Shown here piece after piece: positions 16,658 to 26,204 of a stretch of DNA of 36,913 nucleotides. The stretch comes from Prosthecobacter debontii. Its GTDB lineage: Bacteria; Verrucomicrobiota; Verrucomicrobiia; Verrucomicrobiales; Verrucomicrobiaceae. Below the pieces are notes generated by a model. It ran no database searches, was not told where the DNA came from, and worked only from the letters and a program-made list of their open reading frames with translations. Within the stretch, counting starts at the first letter, position 1; each line of letters begins with the position of its first letter. The position numbers and the translations under genes are program-made. The stretch covers positions 1-36,913 of the forward strand of contig CAMBPV010000021.1 of NCBI GenBank assembly GCA_945869695.1, given 5' to 3'.

Positions 16658-19446
16658 CGCAAATACATGAATTCATTGGCCGCCAGCAGAGTGTGGCACA
16701 GTCGGGTCCAAGCTTCGCTGGGCTCGTTCTGCGAATCGAGAAAGGCTTTGGCGCGTTCGATCTCACGCGGGGTGGGAGTGCGGGCATAAAGGAGCGCGTA
16801 GGCCTTTTGCAGGCGAGCCTCGTCCGTCTTTGCTTCTCTCGCTAGTCGTTTTGCAAGTCGCTCGGCAGACTGCATGACGACGGGTGCGTTTAGCAAAATG
16901 AGTGCCTGCGGAGCCACCACCGTCGCATTGCGACTCCCGGTAGGCATCGTGGGGTCTGGGAAGTCGAACTGCTCCAGCATGTCGTAGAGATGGTTCCGAA
17001 TGATCGGCAGATACAAGGCGCGGCGAGGTGTCTCGTATTGGGTGCGGTCTTTGGAGGTGTGATTGAAGACAAACTCTCGGTTTCGCAGAGGCACCGTCTT
17101 GCCGCCCATCTCCAGGCTCAGTGAACCGCTAGCAGCCAGCATCGCATCCCGGATTTGCTCGGCTTCGAGTCGCTGAAGATTGGCGCGCCAGAGGAGGCGA
17201 TTCTCCGGATCGACGAGAAGAGGGTCAGCACCCGAGGAGGGTTGCCCGGCCGAAGAATGAGCCGAGGCCATCTGATAAGTGGCCGACTTCATCATCAGAC
17301 GATGCATGTCCTTCACGCTCCATCCACTCTCGATGAAACGGCGGGCAAGCCAGTCAAGAAGTTCGGGATGCGATGGTTTTTCTCCCAGCGTTCCAAAGTT
17401 GTCCGTCGTCTTCACAAGGCCTGCACCAAAGTGCCACCGCCAGAGACGATTGACCATTACGCGCGCCGTCAGTGGATGCTCGCTGCTGGCCATCCAACGT
17501 GCCAGTTCGAGCCGTCCGCTTTGTCTAGCAGGAAGCACGGGTTTGCTGTTGAGCGAGGCGCGCATCACTTCGGGGAATCCACGCTCGATAGGCTTGCCCA
17601 AAGTCAGGTAACTGCCTCGGATGTGAATCGGGAGTGACTTGGTGATCACACCATCCTTCACACCCATCAGCGCTGGTGGATCCGGTGCCTGGCGCTCGAC
17701 CTTCATCACCTCGTTCCGCATCTGCTCCACATCGGCGAGCATCTCTCCGTCAAAGGCATTCGCATCCTTGTCAGGGATCGCAAGAAATCCGGCGATGTCA
17801 TTCAGCGCATCATACGCGGCAGCGAGCGCAGGCTCCTGCAGCTTGGCGGGTGCCTTCACTTTGGCTGCGGCAGCGATGGCTTGAGAAAAGAGCGGCGAGT
17901 AATGCCCCAGCACCGCATCTGCCTGCCCCATGGGTGCCAGTTCATGCCATTTTTTGAAGAAGGGGTGATCCACTGCCCGCGCCAAGTATTGTCTGCACGT
18001 CAGCAGATAGCGGGGGCGGAGCTGATTGGCTTTGGCCACCTTCTCCACCTCCGAGAATTCGGCGTCCGCGGGCAGAGCAACGGCTGCGGCAAGGTAACGC
18101 GCGGCATTGCCATGCAGCTCAGACTTGAGCTCATTGCGCAGTTTGGTGGTGAGTTGGTTCAGCTTGGAGTTTTGGGCGGCGACGAGGGCATCGTGTTTTT
18201 TCTTCGCCTCGGTTTGATCGGGCGTTGCCATTGAGTGCTCATACCAAAACTTGATAGCCCCCATTTTTTCCTCACTCAGGCTCTTCGTGCTCTTGAAGAT
18301 CGCAGCCAGTGCGTAGTAGTCTGCGGTGGGAACGGGATCAAACTTGTGATCGTGACAGCGGCAGCAGCCAAAGGTCATCCCGAGGAAGGCCTTTCCGAGC
18401 GAGTCGATTTGCTCGTCGATGATGTCCATTTCCATCTTCTGCACATCGGGCTCGGCGAGCACACGGGCACCGAGAGCGAGGTAACCTGTTGCTGCGAGAT
18501 TCTCCACGCGCTGCTCCTCGCTTGCGTATGGCAAAAGGTCCCCGGCGATCTGCTGCATCAGAAACTCACCATACGGCTTGTCGTCGTTGAAGCTCTTCAC
18601 CACGTAATCGCGATAACGCCACGCATGACCGTAGGCGACGTTTTCGTCCATGCCGTTTGAGTCCGCATACCGGGCCACATCCAGCCAGTGACGCCCCCAG
18701 CGCTCGCCATATTGAGGCGATGCCAGCAGACGCTCGATCACCCGATCAAAGGCATTGGGAGAGTTGTCTGCCCAAAAGGCTTCGACCTCTTCCGGAGTGG
18801 GCGGAAGTCCAGTCAGATCAAATGTGGCACGCCGAATCAAGGTGCGTCGATCCGCAGGCTGGGCAGGGCTGAGTTCAGCCTTTTCCAAACTGGCGAGGAT
18901 GAAACGATCCATGGGTACCTGCTCCCATGCTGTGTTTTTCACCTCGGGCAAAGCAGGATCAGAGAGCGGTTTGAACGACCAAAATCTCCTACCCTCTTCC
19001 ATGTTGATCACCCGTTTGCCAGCGGCAGCTGTGACGCTTGCTTCACGCGGATCAGGCGCGCCCATTTTCACCCAGTCTTCGAGATCTTGAATCTGCGCTG
19101 CAGACAATGCGCCCTTCGGCGGCATTTGGAGATCGCGATTCAAGTATCGCACCGCTTCGATGATCCTACTTTTGTCGGGAGCACCGGGCACAAGCGCCGG
19201 TCCTGCATCACCGCCATTCAGCACACCCATTTTTGTATCCAGAGCCAAACCGCCTTTAATCTTTTTTTCCACGCTGTGGCACTCGTAGCATTTCTCCACC
19301 AGCAAGGGACGGATCTTTTTTTCGAAGAACTCAGCCTGCTCCGCCGAAACACCACCCTGAGCCGCCAGTGGGACGAAGGCGAAAAGGATCAACGACGTCA
19401 AGCGCCTCTGGAGGAGAGTGGGCAATATCAAGACTAACGCCCCCAA
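16654..19446 (-). CDS. PSCyt1-DUF1549-DUF1553 (PSD1) secreted cytochrome-like protein
   Basis: This 930-residue protein has an N-terminal signal peptide (to about AAQG, residue 31). A planctomycete-type cytochrome C domain (PSCyt1) follows, with one CxxCH haem site (Cys53-Cys56-His57, CYECH) and a distal Met in LQMPPKG. DUF1549 (about 170-380) carries RWGRHWLDVARYADSNG. A middle region with Ala/Lys-rich helices follows, and the C-terminal DUF1553 (about 660-910) shows ELARWMASSEHPLTARVMVN and SHPELLDWLA. In PVC bacteria the family is paired with DUF1501 proteins near polysaccharide and sulfatase genes. The haem is probably bound outside the cytoplasmic membrane. The gene lies five bases after the MFS stop and overlaps the DUF1501 start by four bases. 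Confidence 0.94.
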   Translation of the reverse strand: MGALVLILPTLLQRRLTSLILFAFVPLAAQGGVSAEQAEFFEKKIRPLLVEKCYECHSVEKKIKGGLALDTKMGVLNGGDAGPALVPGAPDKSRIIEAVRYLNRDLQMPPKGALSAAQIQDLEDWVKMGAPDPREASVTAAAGKRVINMEEGRRFWSFKPLSDPALPEVKNTAWEQVPMDRFILASLEKAELSPAQPADRRTLIRRATFDLTGLPPTPEEVEAFWADNSPNAFDRVIERLLASPQYGERWGRHWLDVARYADSNGMDENVAYGHAWRYRDYVVKSFNDDKPYGEFLMQQIAGDLLPYASEEQRVENLAATGYLALGARVLAEPDVQKMEMDIIDEQIDSLGKAFLGMTFGCCRCHDHKFDPVPTADYYALAAIFKSTKSLSEEKMGAIKFWYEHSMATPDQTEAKKKHDALVAAQNSKLNQLTTKLRNELKSELHGNAARYLAAAVALPADAEFSEVEKVAKANQLRPRYLLTCRQYLARAVDHPFFKKWHELAPMGQADAVLGHYSPLFSQAIAAAAKVKAPAKLQEPALAAAYDALNDIAGFLAIPDKDANAFDGEMLADVEQMRNEVMKVERQAPDPPALMGVKDGVITKSLPIHIRGSYLTLGKPIERGFPEVMRASLNSKPVLPARQSGRLELARWMASSEHPLTARVMVNRLWRWHFGAGLVKTTDNFGTLGEKPSHPELLDWLARRFIESGWSVKDMHRLMMKSATYQMASAHSSAGQPSSGADPLLVDPENRLLWRANLQRLEAEQIRDAMLAASGSLSLEMGGKTVPLRNREFVFNHTSKDRTQYETPRRALYLPIIRNHLYDMLEQFDFPDPTMPTGSRNATVVAPQALILLNAPVVMQSAERLAKRLAREAKTDEARLQKAYALLYARTPTPREIERAKAFLDSQNEPSEAWTRLCHTLLAANEFMYLR

Positions 19447-19451
19447 TACCC

Positions 19452-20687
19452 CTACTCTTGCACGCAGGACCTCGACTTATCCTTCCAGAGAAAAGCCAAC
19501 GCCACGACGCCAATCCAAGGCACGAGACCCGCGAGCGCCATCCCGAGATCAAAGGAGTGGGTGCTATCGACCAACCTGCCAAAAAACTTGTGCATGGGCG
19601 AAGAGACAGCCCAGACCCAGGTGCTCAGCAGTCCCGTCAGGCGACCCACATGGCGATCCGACAGCTCCTGAACGAACGAGTAGTAACAGGGGAAAAGCGC
19701 CAGCGCACCGGCTCCGACGAGGAGAATGGCCACCATGAGCCCCCAACCTTTTGGCAGCCAAAGAACGAAGATACTGCATGAGGTAAGCAGACACGCGCCT
19801 TGAAAGACGCGTCGTCGAGCATCATGAGCGCTGAGCGAAAAATGACGCACCAACCCGAGTGAAATAAGCCCAGCGCCGAAGCATCCGATATCTGTGCCGA
19901 TGTAATAGGCAGAGTTAAACGCGAGTGCTTCGGTCTCTGTGTAGCCACGACCTTCTTGCATGAACTTAGGAAGCCACACCCGGAAGAGGTGCCAGCAAGT
20001 TTGGGCACCAAAGATAAGAATGGCCAGTGCCCAAAACTTCCTCCCCTTCAGAATGGCCCACAATCCATCGGTTACGCCGACACTTTCCGGGATGGTCACA
20101 TCGAGCTCGGTCCTCCGAATGCTGGCAAACCAAATGAGCACCCAAACAAGTCCGATGGCACCGATGACCTCAAAGGCGAGCCGCCAACTGGATGTTTCAC
20201 TGGTCATCAGCCACAGCATCAGAGGCGGAGTGACCACGGCACCGATCGAAGCACCGCTTTGCAGCACACTGTTGCCCATGGTGCGGTCTTTGGGCTCCAA
20301 CAGGGCAAAGGTGGTCTTCAGCGCACAGGGCCAATGCCCGGCTTCGAAGAACCCCAGTAGAACGCGACAGATGAGCAGAGACTCGTATCCACTGGTATGA
20401 GCAGAAGCGATTCCCATGAGTGACCAGCCCGTGAGAACGATGGGATAGAGCCAATAGACCCGAAAGCGATCCGCCAGAAAACCAAACACGAGAGACCCCA
20501 CTGCAAACGCCCAGCCAAAGGCCATCTCAAGGTCGCCGTATTGTTCCTGATTGAGTTGGAACTCCTTGGTCACACGCACCGCCGCATTGGCGAGCGTTTG
20601 GCGATCCATGTAGTTAATGGTGGTCGCTAATAAAAGCAGACCAGTGATCCACCACTTCCAGGCAGGCGAACGGGAGGGTGCGATCAT
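19452..20687 (-). CDS. MFS transporter, anion:cation symporter (hexuronate-type) family
   Basis: This twelve-helix major facilitator protein has 411 residues from the chosen Met. The start of helix 1 is TINYMDRQTLANAA, matching the N/DYMDR motif of the ACS family (ExuT, GudP, NanT relatives, which import hexuronates, glucarate or other organic anions with protons). The MFS loop 2-3 motif appears as GFLADRFRVYW, and CRVLLGFFEAGHWPCALKT is typical of helix 4 in this family. The frame extends to 20723, overlapping the Gfo/Idh gene. The Met at 20687 gives a clean 13-base gap. The operon position between a Gfo/Idh/MocA enzyme and a PSCyt1/PSD1 protein supports uptake of a sugar acid produced outside, but the substrate is inferred. 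Confidence 0.88.
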   Translation of the reverse strand: MIAPSRSPAWKWWITGLLLLATTINYMDRQTLANAAVRVTKEFQLNQEQYGDLEMAFGWAFAVGSLVFGFLADRFRVYWLYPIVLTGWSLMGIASAHTSGYESLLICRVLLGFFEAGHWPCALKTTFALLEPKDRTMGNSVLQSGASIGAVVTPPLMLWLMTSETSSWRLAFEVIGAIGLVWVLIWFASIRRTELDVTIPESVGVTDGLWAILKGRKFWALAILIFGAQTCWHLFRVWLPKFMQEGRGYTETEALAFNSAYYIGTDIGCFGAGLISLGLVRHFSLSAHDARRRVFQGACLLTSCSIFVLWLPKGWGLMVAILLVGAGALALFPCYYSFVQELSDRHVGRLTGLLSTWVWAVSSPMHKFFGRLVDSTHSFDLGMALAGLVPWIGVVALAFLWKDKSRSCVQE

Positions 20688-20700
20688 TCGGCGCCGGTTT

Positions 20701-22065
20701 CTACGCTCGCCCGTGCTTGGCACGCTCGGCTTTACGAATGAACTTGTCCGCCTCAGGCATGCCGGGGACTTTCATATTCGGGCCGTCCCAGTCGATGCTC
20801 TTTTGCAAACGCAGTGCCACGATGCCGGAGAGCCCGATCTCGGTGAGATGACCACCGTGATCAAAGTCAGAAAACACCTTTGGCCCACCTTGAATCGCGT
20901 CGACCCATTCGTCGATCTGGCCTTTCACCCGCGGTATCGAGATGGGAACCTGCTTCGCAGCGGGATGATTGCCTGCACCCGTGAACTTCGCATCGCCATT
21001 GAGCTTCACGTAGCAATCGGAATTCCACAGGCCGCTCTGGAGCTGACCTTGCTCGCCAATCAGCAGGCAACCGGTGCGTGGCAGACTGCCAAACGTGCCG
21101 ATCAGCGCAGCAGTGACATCGGCGGGCGGTAAATCACCGCCGGTGTAAAAATGCAATTTCACCGGACCTCGATTCCCTCGGGCAGCGAAATGAAGATGCA
21201 CGGTGCAGGACGAGGCAAAGCTTTCTTTTCCCATGCCTTTGCCCGTGATCTCAATGCGCGTCGGGTAATCGAGGTTCAAGGCGCGCATGGGCATATTGAA
21301 ACCGTGGCAGCAGAAATCACCGAGGGAGCCGTTACCAAAGTCATACCAACCACGCCACTTCGCCGGATGGTAGATGCCAGCCTTGTATTCGCGCTCAGGT
21401 GCTGTGCCGAGCCAGAAATCCCAGTCGAGTGTCGGAGGGATGGGATCGCTGCTAGCCGGACGTTCCTCGCCACTCGGCCAACCGTGAGTGGGGTGCCAGA
21501 CGTGGATATCGCTAATCGCTCCAAAGAAACCTGCAGCGATCAGCTCCATGCTGCGGCGAAGATTTGGCGAAGCACTCCCCTGATTGCCCGTCTGAGTGAT
21601 CACCTTAGACGTGCGCGACATCTCACGCAGTTCACGCGCCTCCGCGATGGTGTGTGTGAGCGGTTTCTCACAATACACATGCTTGCCTGCCTGCATTACG
21701 GCGCGGCAAATCGGCGCATGCCAGTGGTCCGGGGTGGCAATGACCACTGCATCCAGCGACTTCTCATTCTCAAGCAGCACGCGGTAATCGCGATAGACTG
21801 CCGCGCCAGCCACACCCTCGCCATGACGCTTTTGGGAGCTCTCAATCTGCGCGCTGTCAACATCACACAGAGCGCCTACGTGATGGCCAAGCTGCAGGAT
21901 TTTACTCACATGCCCTTGGATCTGACCGCCCATGCCGATGAATCCAATGTTCAACTTGCGAGCCGCCTGGCCTTTCAGCAGCCCGGATGGCAGAAGGAGT
22001 GTGGATGCAGCGGCCGCAGTGTTCTGAAGAAAAGTTCGACGTGGAAGAGAGGAGGCAGCTGTCAT
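20701..22065 (-). CDS. Tat-exported Gfo/Idh/MocA-family oxidoreductase
   Basis: The 454-residue protein opens with a twin-arginine signal (LPRRTFLQNTAAAASTLLLP). An NAD(P)-binding Rossmann domain follows (LNIGFIGMGGQIQGHV, ALCDVDSAQ, VVIATPDHWH), with the catalytic-lysine motif YCEKPLTHT. The C-terminal domain shows WDFWLGTAPEREYKAG, WRGWYDFGNGSLGDFCCHG and the basic KLNGDAKFTG stretch, typical of the large secreted Gfo/Idh/MocA group found in Planctomycetes and Verrucomicrobia. These act on sugars, some as glycoside-bond-cleaving oxidoreductases with bound cofactor. The in-frame Met at 22080 adds only five residues. The gene lies between the beta-helix gene and the transporter gene, so action on a carbohydrate is likely. 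The substrate is unknown. Confidence 0.9.
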   Translation of the reverse strand: MTAASSLPRRTFLQNTAAAASTLLLPSGLLKGQAARKLNIGFIGMGGQIQGHVSKILQLGHHVGALCDVDSAQIESSQKRHGEGVAGAAVYRDYRVLLENEKSLDAVVIATPDHWHAPICRAVMQAGKHVYCEKPLTHTIAEARELREMSRTSKVITQTGNQGSASPNLRRSMELIAAGFFGAISDIHVWHPTHGWPSGEERPASSDPIPPTLDWDFWLGTAPEREYKAGIYHPAKWRGWYDFGNGSLGDFCCHGFNMPMRALNLDYPTRIEITGKGMGKESFASSCTVHLHFAARGNRGPVKLHFYTGGDLPPADVTAALIGTFGSLPRTGCLLIGEQGQLQSGLWNSDCYVKLNGDAKFTGAGNHPAAKQVPISIPRVKGQIDEWVDAIQGGPKVFSDFDHGGHLTEIGLSGIVALRLQKSIDWDGPNMKVPGMPEADKFIRKAERAKHGRA

Positions 22066-22188
22066 TTGATATCGGTGCATTCAATACAACCGTTGGCACA
22101 TCATTCTTGCACCCCTCGAAGCGCCGGGACCTACCCTTCATCATCCTCTGTCGACGAAACAAGGCCCATCAGGCGGAGGAAATGAGGT

Positions 22189-23571
22189 TCAAGGATTCCC
22201 CTTCAGATTGGAGCCGATCAAGTTGTCATTTCCTCCGACGATCTTGAGGGAAGGCTCTTTGCTTCTTTTGTCAGCAGCGCGGTCGTCTCGGATGAGATTA
22301 TCCGAAACCAGGGAGGCGGTTAGATTGGTCAACAAAAGGCCAATGCCATCGGAGTCGAGGATGCTGTTATTGGTGATGCTAAAACGGTGTCCTTCCGTGA
22401 CCTCTACGGCGCAAGGTTTTTGGGTGACTCCAGATATGAGATTTCCACTCAGGACACAATCGGAGCACCTTTGAAAAGTCAGACCATTTTTCTCGGCATT
22501 GTCGAAACCATTGACCAAATAGCGAGGATTGCGGTCAAAGTTGTTTCCCGTGACGACGATGTGAGAGGAGTCAATGACGAGGAGATCGTGATCGAAGCCC
22601 TCCCAAAAGGTATTGCCTGTGATGGTCACGCCACGCGCATTTTGAATATCGATGTTCACCCGCACGTCGCTGAACACGTTATCTCCGATGGTGATGTTAC
22701 CCTCCCTCGTGGTTCCCCTGCCCTGCTTGCGCTCCAGCGATGGGTCTTCGCCAGCGCCATTGATGCGGATGTTGGCAGAGCCCACCGATTTACTGGTGTG
22801 TTGGATGGTGCAGCCCGTGATGGCGACCTCACCAATGGAACCACCGGTGGAGTCGAGCCAGACATTGGCACTGGGAGGACCATCCTTGGCGTGATTCCCC
22901 TCAATGTCGCAGGTTCCGATGTGGAGATTTCTCACGTTTCCACCGTGGCTCACGACTCCACCACCTCCATTGTAGCTGATGTGGCTTCCGATAATGTTCG
23001 ACTGATGCAGATTCACCTGGTCGTAAAAGACGCCGATACCGCGATTGTGGTAAAAGTGGCAGTCGGCGATGAGAACGTTCCGATTTCGATGGGTGAGGTG
23101 AACTGCATGTCGGCACTCGCGCGCGACGACACGACTGAGGGTGATCTGCATGGTCCCCGTGGCCTCGATGCCATCCGCCTCGGCATGAGCGCCGATGATC
23201 TCAATGCCTTCGACCATTGGCGTGCGTTGTTTTTCCCATACATTTGGCTTCACCGTGTCCGGCGCAGCCGTGCCGCCATGTGTTCCGATGAAATAAAGAG
23301 CAGGTCCCGCGCCCTCCATGATCAGGGTAGCCGTGCCATCACCTGAAAAACTACAGGGACCAGTCTTATCAAGATCCACGGTAATCGTCTTCGTGAGGCG
23401 ATAGCGTCCCTTTGGAAAAAAGAGATCAGTCGTTCCGTCTTCCACGGCTTTTTGAAGGGCTGCACTTTCATCCGCTTTTCCATCACCCATCACTCCGATG
23501 GATCTCACGCTAGTCTGCGCCTCCGCATTGAAGAGCCCAAGTATCAGAGCGAGGCAGGTGATGTATTTCAT
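22189..23571 (-). CDS. Secreted right-handed beta-helix protein (pectate-lyase superfamily)
   Basis: The 460-residue protein has a signal peptide (MKYITCLALILGLFNAEA). A Pectate_lyase_3-like N-terminus follows (RSIGVMGDGKADESAALQKA and LFFPKGRYRLTKTI), and then many rungs with Asn ladders (NVLIADCHFY, GVTITGNTFWEG, IVVTGNNFDRN, FSITNNSILDSDGIGLLLTN), as in parallel beta-helix polysaccharide lyases and epimerases. Catalytic residues cannot be fixed from the sequence alone, so hydrolase, lyase or epimerase activity is open. It is the first gene of the minus-strand operon, 123 bases upstream of the Gfo/Idh gene, and is probably the enzyme acting on the extracellular polymer. The gap of 68 bases upstream separates it from the metallophosphoesterase gene. 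Confidence 0.85.
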   Translation of the reverse strand: MKYITCLALILGLFNAEAQTSVRSIGVMGDGKADESAALQKAVEDGTTDLFFPKGRYRLTKTITVDLDKTGPCSFSGDGTATLIMEGAGPALYFIGTHGGTAAPDTVKPNVWEKQRTPMVEGIEIIGAHAEADGIEATGTMQITLSRVVARECRHAVHLTHRNRNVLIADCHFYHNRGIGVFYDQVNLHQSNIIGSHISYNGGGGVVSHGGNVRNLHIGTCDIEGNHAKDGPPSANVWLDSTGGSIGEVAITGCTIQHTSKSVGSANIRINGAGEDPSLERKQGRGTTREGNITIGDNVFSDVRVNIDIQNARGVTITGNTFWEGFDHDLLVIDSSHIVVTGNNFDRNPRYLVNGFDNAEKNGLTFQRCSDCVLSGNLISGVTQKPCAVEVTEGHRFSITNNSILDSDGIGLLLTNLTASLVSDNLIRDDRAADKRSKEPSLKIVGGNDNLIGSNLKGNP

Positions 23572-23639
23572 GGGTGAATCCTACGGTCACGAGGGTGGCA
23601 ATCTTCACCGCCCAGAGAAAATCCAGAATGCTTCGGCAC

Positions 23640-25355
23640 TCACAACACCGTCACCGGCTCGGGCTCGATGATCCTTGGCGCGGTCGCTTGCGGGTCATCG
23701 GGCTCGACTCGATTCCCCTCGGTTTTCCATTTTCGCGGCACTCGGTCAATGCCGACGGGAAAAATCGTTAGACCTTCGGCGGTGATTCGAAGCCGAAGGA
23801 AGTTTTTCCAATCTTGAATCGCCAAGGATGAGAACGCTTCATTGGAGTGTCGGCGGAAGACATTCAGTGAAATGAGAAGGTAAAGGCCGAGCAAAAAAGC
23901 ACCCACCACAGAACCGATGGAAAAGATACCAAAGGCAGGACCAATGGCCTCACCCAAAATCACAGCGCGGCGTGACCCTGGAGGAATTGCGAAGGAGCGC
24001 AGCACATCCTGCGAAGCAAAAGCAGAACTCCAGCCAATCAAATAGACGGCAATCAAGTGGGTCACCCCATGACTGAGCCCAGCGAACAGCCGATACTTAT
24101 TCGAATGAGTGTCCGTGAAAATGAGAAACCCCGCGAGCACAGCCAGTATCCAAAAGGCAGCGGGAGGTGAAGCCAATAAGTGCTGAGCCGTTTGCCAGAA
24201 TGCCTGATTCCATTGCCACGGACCAATGTGATCCGGCTTCAGCTTCATCGCCCAGGCTGTGAGCAAATAGAGAAGACCCGAAAACCAGAGGAAGCTGGGA
24301 TTTTTGAAGGGGAAAAGCAGATTTCCCCAGCAAAGGCGTCGGGAGGTCTCAGCATCTGGGTAACTGGCTTTCAGCTTGTGAGTGCCCCGCCCTTTACCGA
24401 CCTCCTTAACATCAGGACCGTGTGTCGGGTGAAGAAAAGCACCGCCGCCGCCCGCCGTGATGCGTTGGCGCTTGAAAACGGAGTCCGTAGATTGTTCATG
24501 CCTCCGGTAGTGATGCAGATCACCAGAGATCATTACCTGAATATCTTTTCCACCCAAGACACGCTCCTCGAAATCACGGAGAGTGCGCTCACTGTAAAAA
24601 TTCTCGTCAAACTCGGAGTACATTCGCTCATAGATCCACTCCGGCTCTGCGGTGCAAAGAATGATGCGATCCTGCGGCTCCATTTTTTCAGCGATCTCTT
24701 TGAAGTATCGCTGCTGAAGCACATCCACATCCGAGCCGAGTTGCACATCGATTCCCAGCAACCACCAACCATGGGGCAGACGAAGCGCGAAGTAGCTGCG
24801 CCTCTGTTTGGTCTGCCAGGCTCCGATGCGACGACCCGACAAGAACAGCCGCGAGAATGAAACCAGGCTGTCATACCAATCGTGATTTCCGGGCACCGCG
24901 TAGAGATGAGGACGCGGCGAGGCTGATGGGAGAGCCGTGCTGTAGGGCACGACCAAACGATCCTCATAGGCCTGTCGGCTCGGAGTCGGGTAGACCTCAT
25001 CACCCCCGAGGACGAGCACCCGTCCACGCCTCGTCGCGTGCTCATTGCCGCTCCCGTCTTTCAGGATGAGCTTCTCCTGGGAAAGTGCGCGGGCAACGCC
25101 GTAGGTCGAATTCCATCCGTCGCCAACATCCGACGCGTAGTCGAGCCAGAACTCCCCGCTCTCCTTCGCCTCGTCGGAGTAATCAACGGCCTCGGGCGGA
25201 TCACCCATCATCGTCACTGCCTCAATGAGCCTCCGGTCTGCGTGTCGACCAAAGATCGACGAGATGACCACACCCACGGCAGTCTGAAGAAGCTGGCGCG
25301 GGTCATACCAGCACACCATGGGCAAACGCTTTTCCCTCCGGGTGGCCTCGCTCAT
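23640..25355 (-). CDS. Membrane metallophosphoesterase (calcineurin-like)
   Basis: The 571-residue protein has an N-terminal metallophosphoesterase domain and a membrane C-terminus. Metal-binding motifs visible in order are the DVGDGWNSTY region, GGDEVYPT, PGNHDWYDSL and the C-terminal SGDLHHYRRH (GD, GNHD and GHxH-like). The usual first motif DxH is replaced by D-x-G. About four hydrophobic helices (FLWFSGLLYLLTAWAMKL, FWILAVLAGFLIF, HLIAVYLIGWSSAF and GSVVGAFLLGLYLLISL) follow at about residues 350-510, and the last 60 residues are soluble. The substrate is unknown. The catalytic domain is preceded by no signal peptide, so it may be cytoplasmic with a membrane-embedded tail. It lies eight bases after pyrF, in the same transcription unit. 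Confidence 0.82.
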   Translation of the reverse strand: MSEATRREKRLPMVCWYDPRQLLQTAVGVVISSIFGRHADRRLIEAVTMMGDPPEAVDYSDEAKESGEFWLDYASDVGDGWNSTYGVARALSQEKLILKDGSGNEHATRRGRVLVLGGDEVYPTPSRQAYEDRLVVPYSTALPSASPRPHLYAVPGNHDWYDSLVSFSRLFLSGRRIGAWQTKQRRSYFALRLPHGWWLLGIDVQLGSDVDVLQQRYFKEIAEKMEPQDRIILCTAEPEWIYERMYSEFDENFYSERTLRDFEERVLGGKDIQVMISGDLHHYRRHEQSTDSVFKRQRITAGGGGAFLHPTHGPDVKEVGKGRGTHKLKASYPDAETSRRLCWGNLLFPFKNPSFLWFSGLLYLLTAWAMKLKPDHIGPWQWNQAFWQTAQHLLASPPAAFWILAVLAGFLIFTDTHSNKYRLFAGLSHGVTHLIAVYLIGWSSAFASQDVLRSFAIPPGSRRAVILGEAIGPAFGIFSIGSVVGAFLLGLYLLISLNVFRRHSNEAFSSLAIQDWKNFLRLRITAEGLTIFPVGIDRVPRKWKTEGNRVEPDDPQATAPRIIEPEPVTVL

Positions 25356-25363
25356 CGCGTTCG

Positions 25364-26125
25364 TTAAGTTTGCGGATTCAATGACCGGGCAATCTCCTTC
25401 ATCCAGTGCTCAGCTCGGCTGGCAAACGTGGTGCCCTCCACTGGCGAAAGAATGCCGCGTGAAACATTCACCAAAAGTGGAGCCTTGCGTGCGGAACCAC
25501 TGAGCGCCGCCAGGTCTCCACCCTGCGCCCCAAGTCCAGGGATCAGCAGAGGCACATCAGGGATCTTGCTCAAAACATTGCCCGAGGCATTCGTGAGGCC
25601 GACGACAAGCCCTGCCTGATCACTCTTCCGAGTCATGTCTGCGACCAACTCAAAAACCTGACGTGATCCGACAGACTGAAGTTCAATTTCGACTGCGCCC
25701 GGATTGGAGGTGACAGCCAGAAGATAGAGCCCCTTGTCCTCATACTTCAAAAAGGGCTCAAGCGTGTCGCTTCCCATGAAAGGATTCAGGGTGACGGCAT
25801 CCACACCGAGCTCATCAAAGCAAGCTTTTGCGTAATAACCCTGCGTCTCACCGATGTCACCGCGCTTCACATCAAACACGACCGGGATGTCAGAGGGAAT
25901 CTCCTTCAAGACTTCCGAAAGCATCTTGACCCCTTTCCAACCCAACGCCTCAAAATAGGCCGCGTTGGGCTTAAAGGCTGCGGCAAAGGGTGCCGTCTGC
26001 GAGATCAAATCGATGATTCCCCTCTGGGTTCCCTCTCCCGCATCCTCGGCCCGAACATCCAGTCCCACGCAAAGATTGGATCCGGTGGCTGCAATGCGGG
26101 CTTCAAGTTTCTGGCGGTAAGTCAT
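25364..26125 (-). CDS. pyrF: Orotidine 5'-phosphate decarboxylase
   Basis: PyrF decarboxylates orotidine 5'-phosphate to UMP, the last step of de novo pyrimidine synthesis. The 253-residue protein shows the catalytic tetrad region FDVKRGDIGET, with Asp85, Lys87 and Asp90, the N-terminal CVGLDVR substrate contact, AFKPNAAYFE, and the phosphate-binding end GLGAQGGDL. The length and the TQGYYAKAC region fit the type 2 (archaeal-like/actinobacterial) PyrF subfamily. It is in the middle of an unrelated-looking gene set (squalene/phytoene synthase upstream, metallophosphoesterase downstream). The 78-base gap upstream of it may hold its own promoter, though I cannot see one. Confidence 0.96.
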   Translation of the reverse strand: MTYRQKLEARIAATGSNLCVGLDVRAEDAGEGTQRGIIDLISQTAPFAAAFKPNAAYFEALGWKGVKMLSEVLKEIPSDIPVVFDVKRGDIGETQGYYAKACFDELGVDAVTLNPFMGSDTLEPFLKYEDKGLYLLAVTSNPGAVEIELQSVGSRQVFELVADMTRKSDQAGLVVGLTNASGNVLSKIPDVPLLIPGLGAQGGDLAALSGSARKAPLLVNVSRGILSPVEGTTFASRAEHWMKEIARSLNPQT

Positions 26126-26204
26126 GTGTGACAGGGATAACCACGCCGAAGCGAATCACAAGAGTTTGTTCAAAGCGCGACTCGAACTCTCACTCGATGA
26201 ATGA

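Noticed and set aside
21151-22185. 344-codon open frame on plus, opposite the Gfo/Idh/MocA gene
   Set aside because: It is antisense to a clearly conserved gene, has no recognisable domain and follows from the codon bias of the real gene.
22387-23346. 319-codon open frame on plus, opposite the beta-helix gene
   Set aside because: It mirrors the repeated rungs of the beta-helix gene and matches no family.
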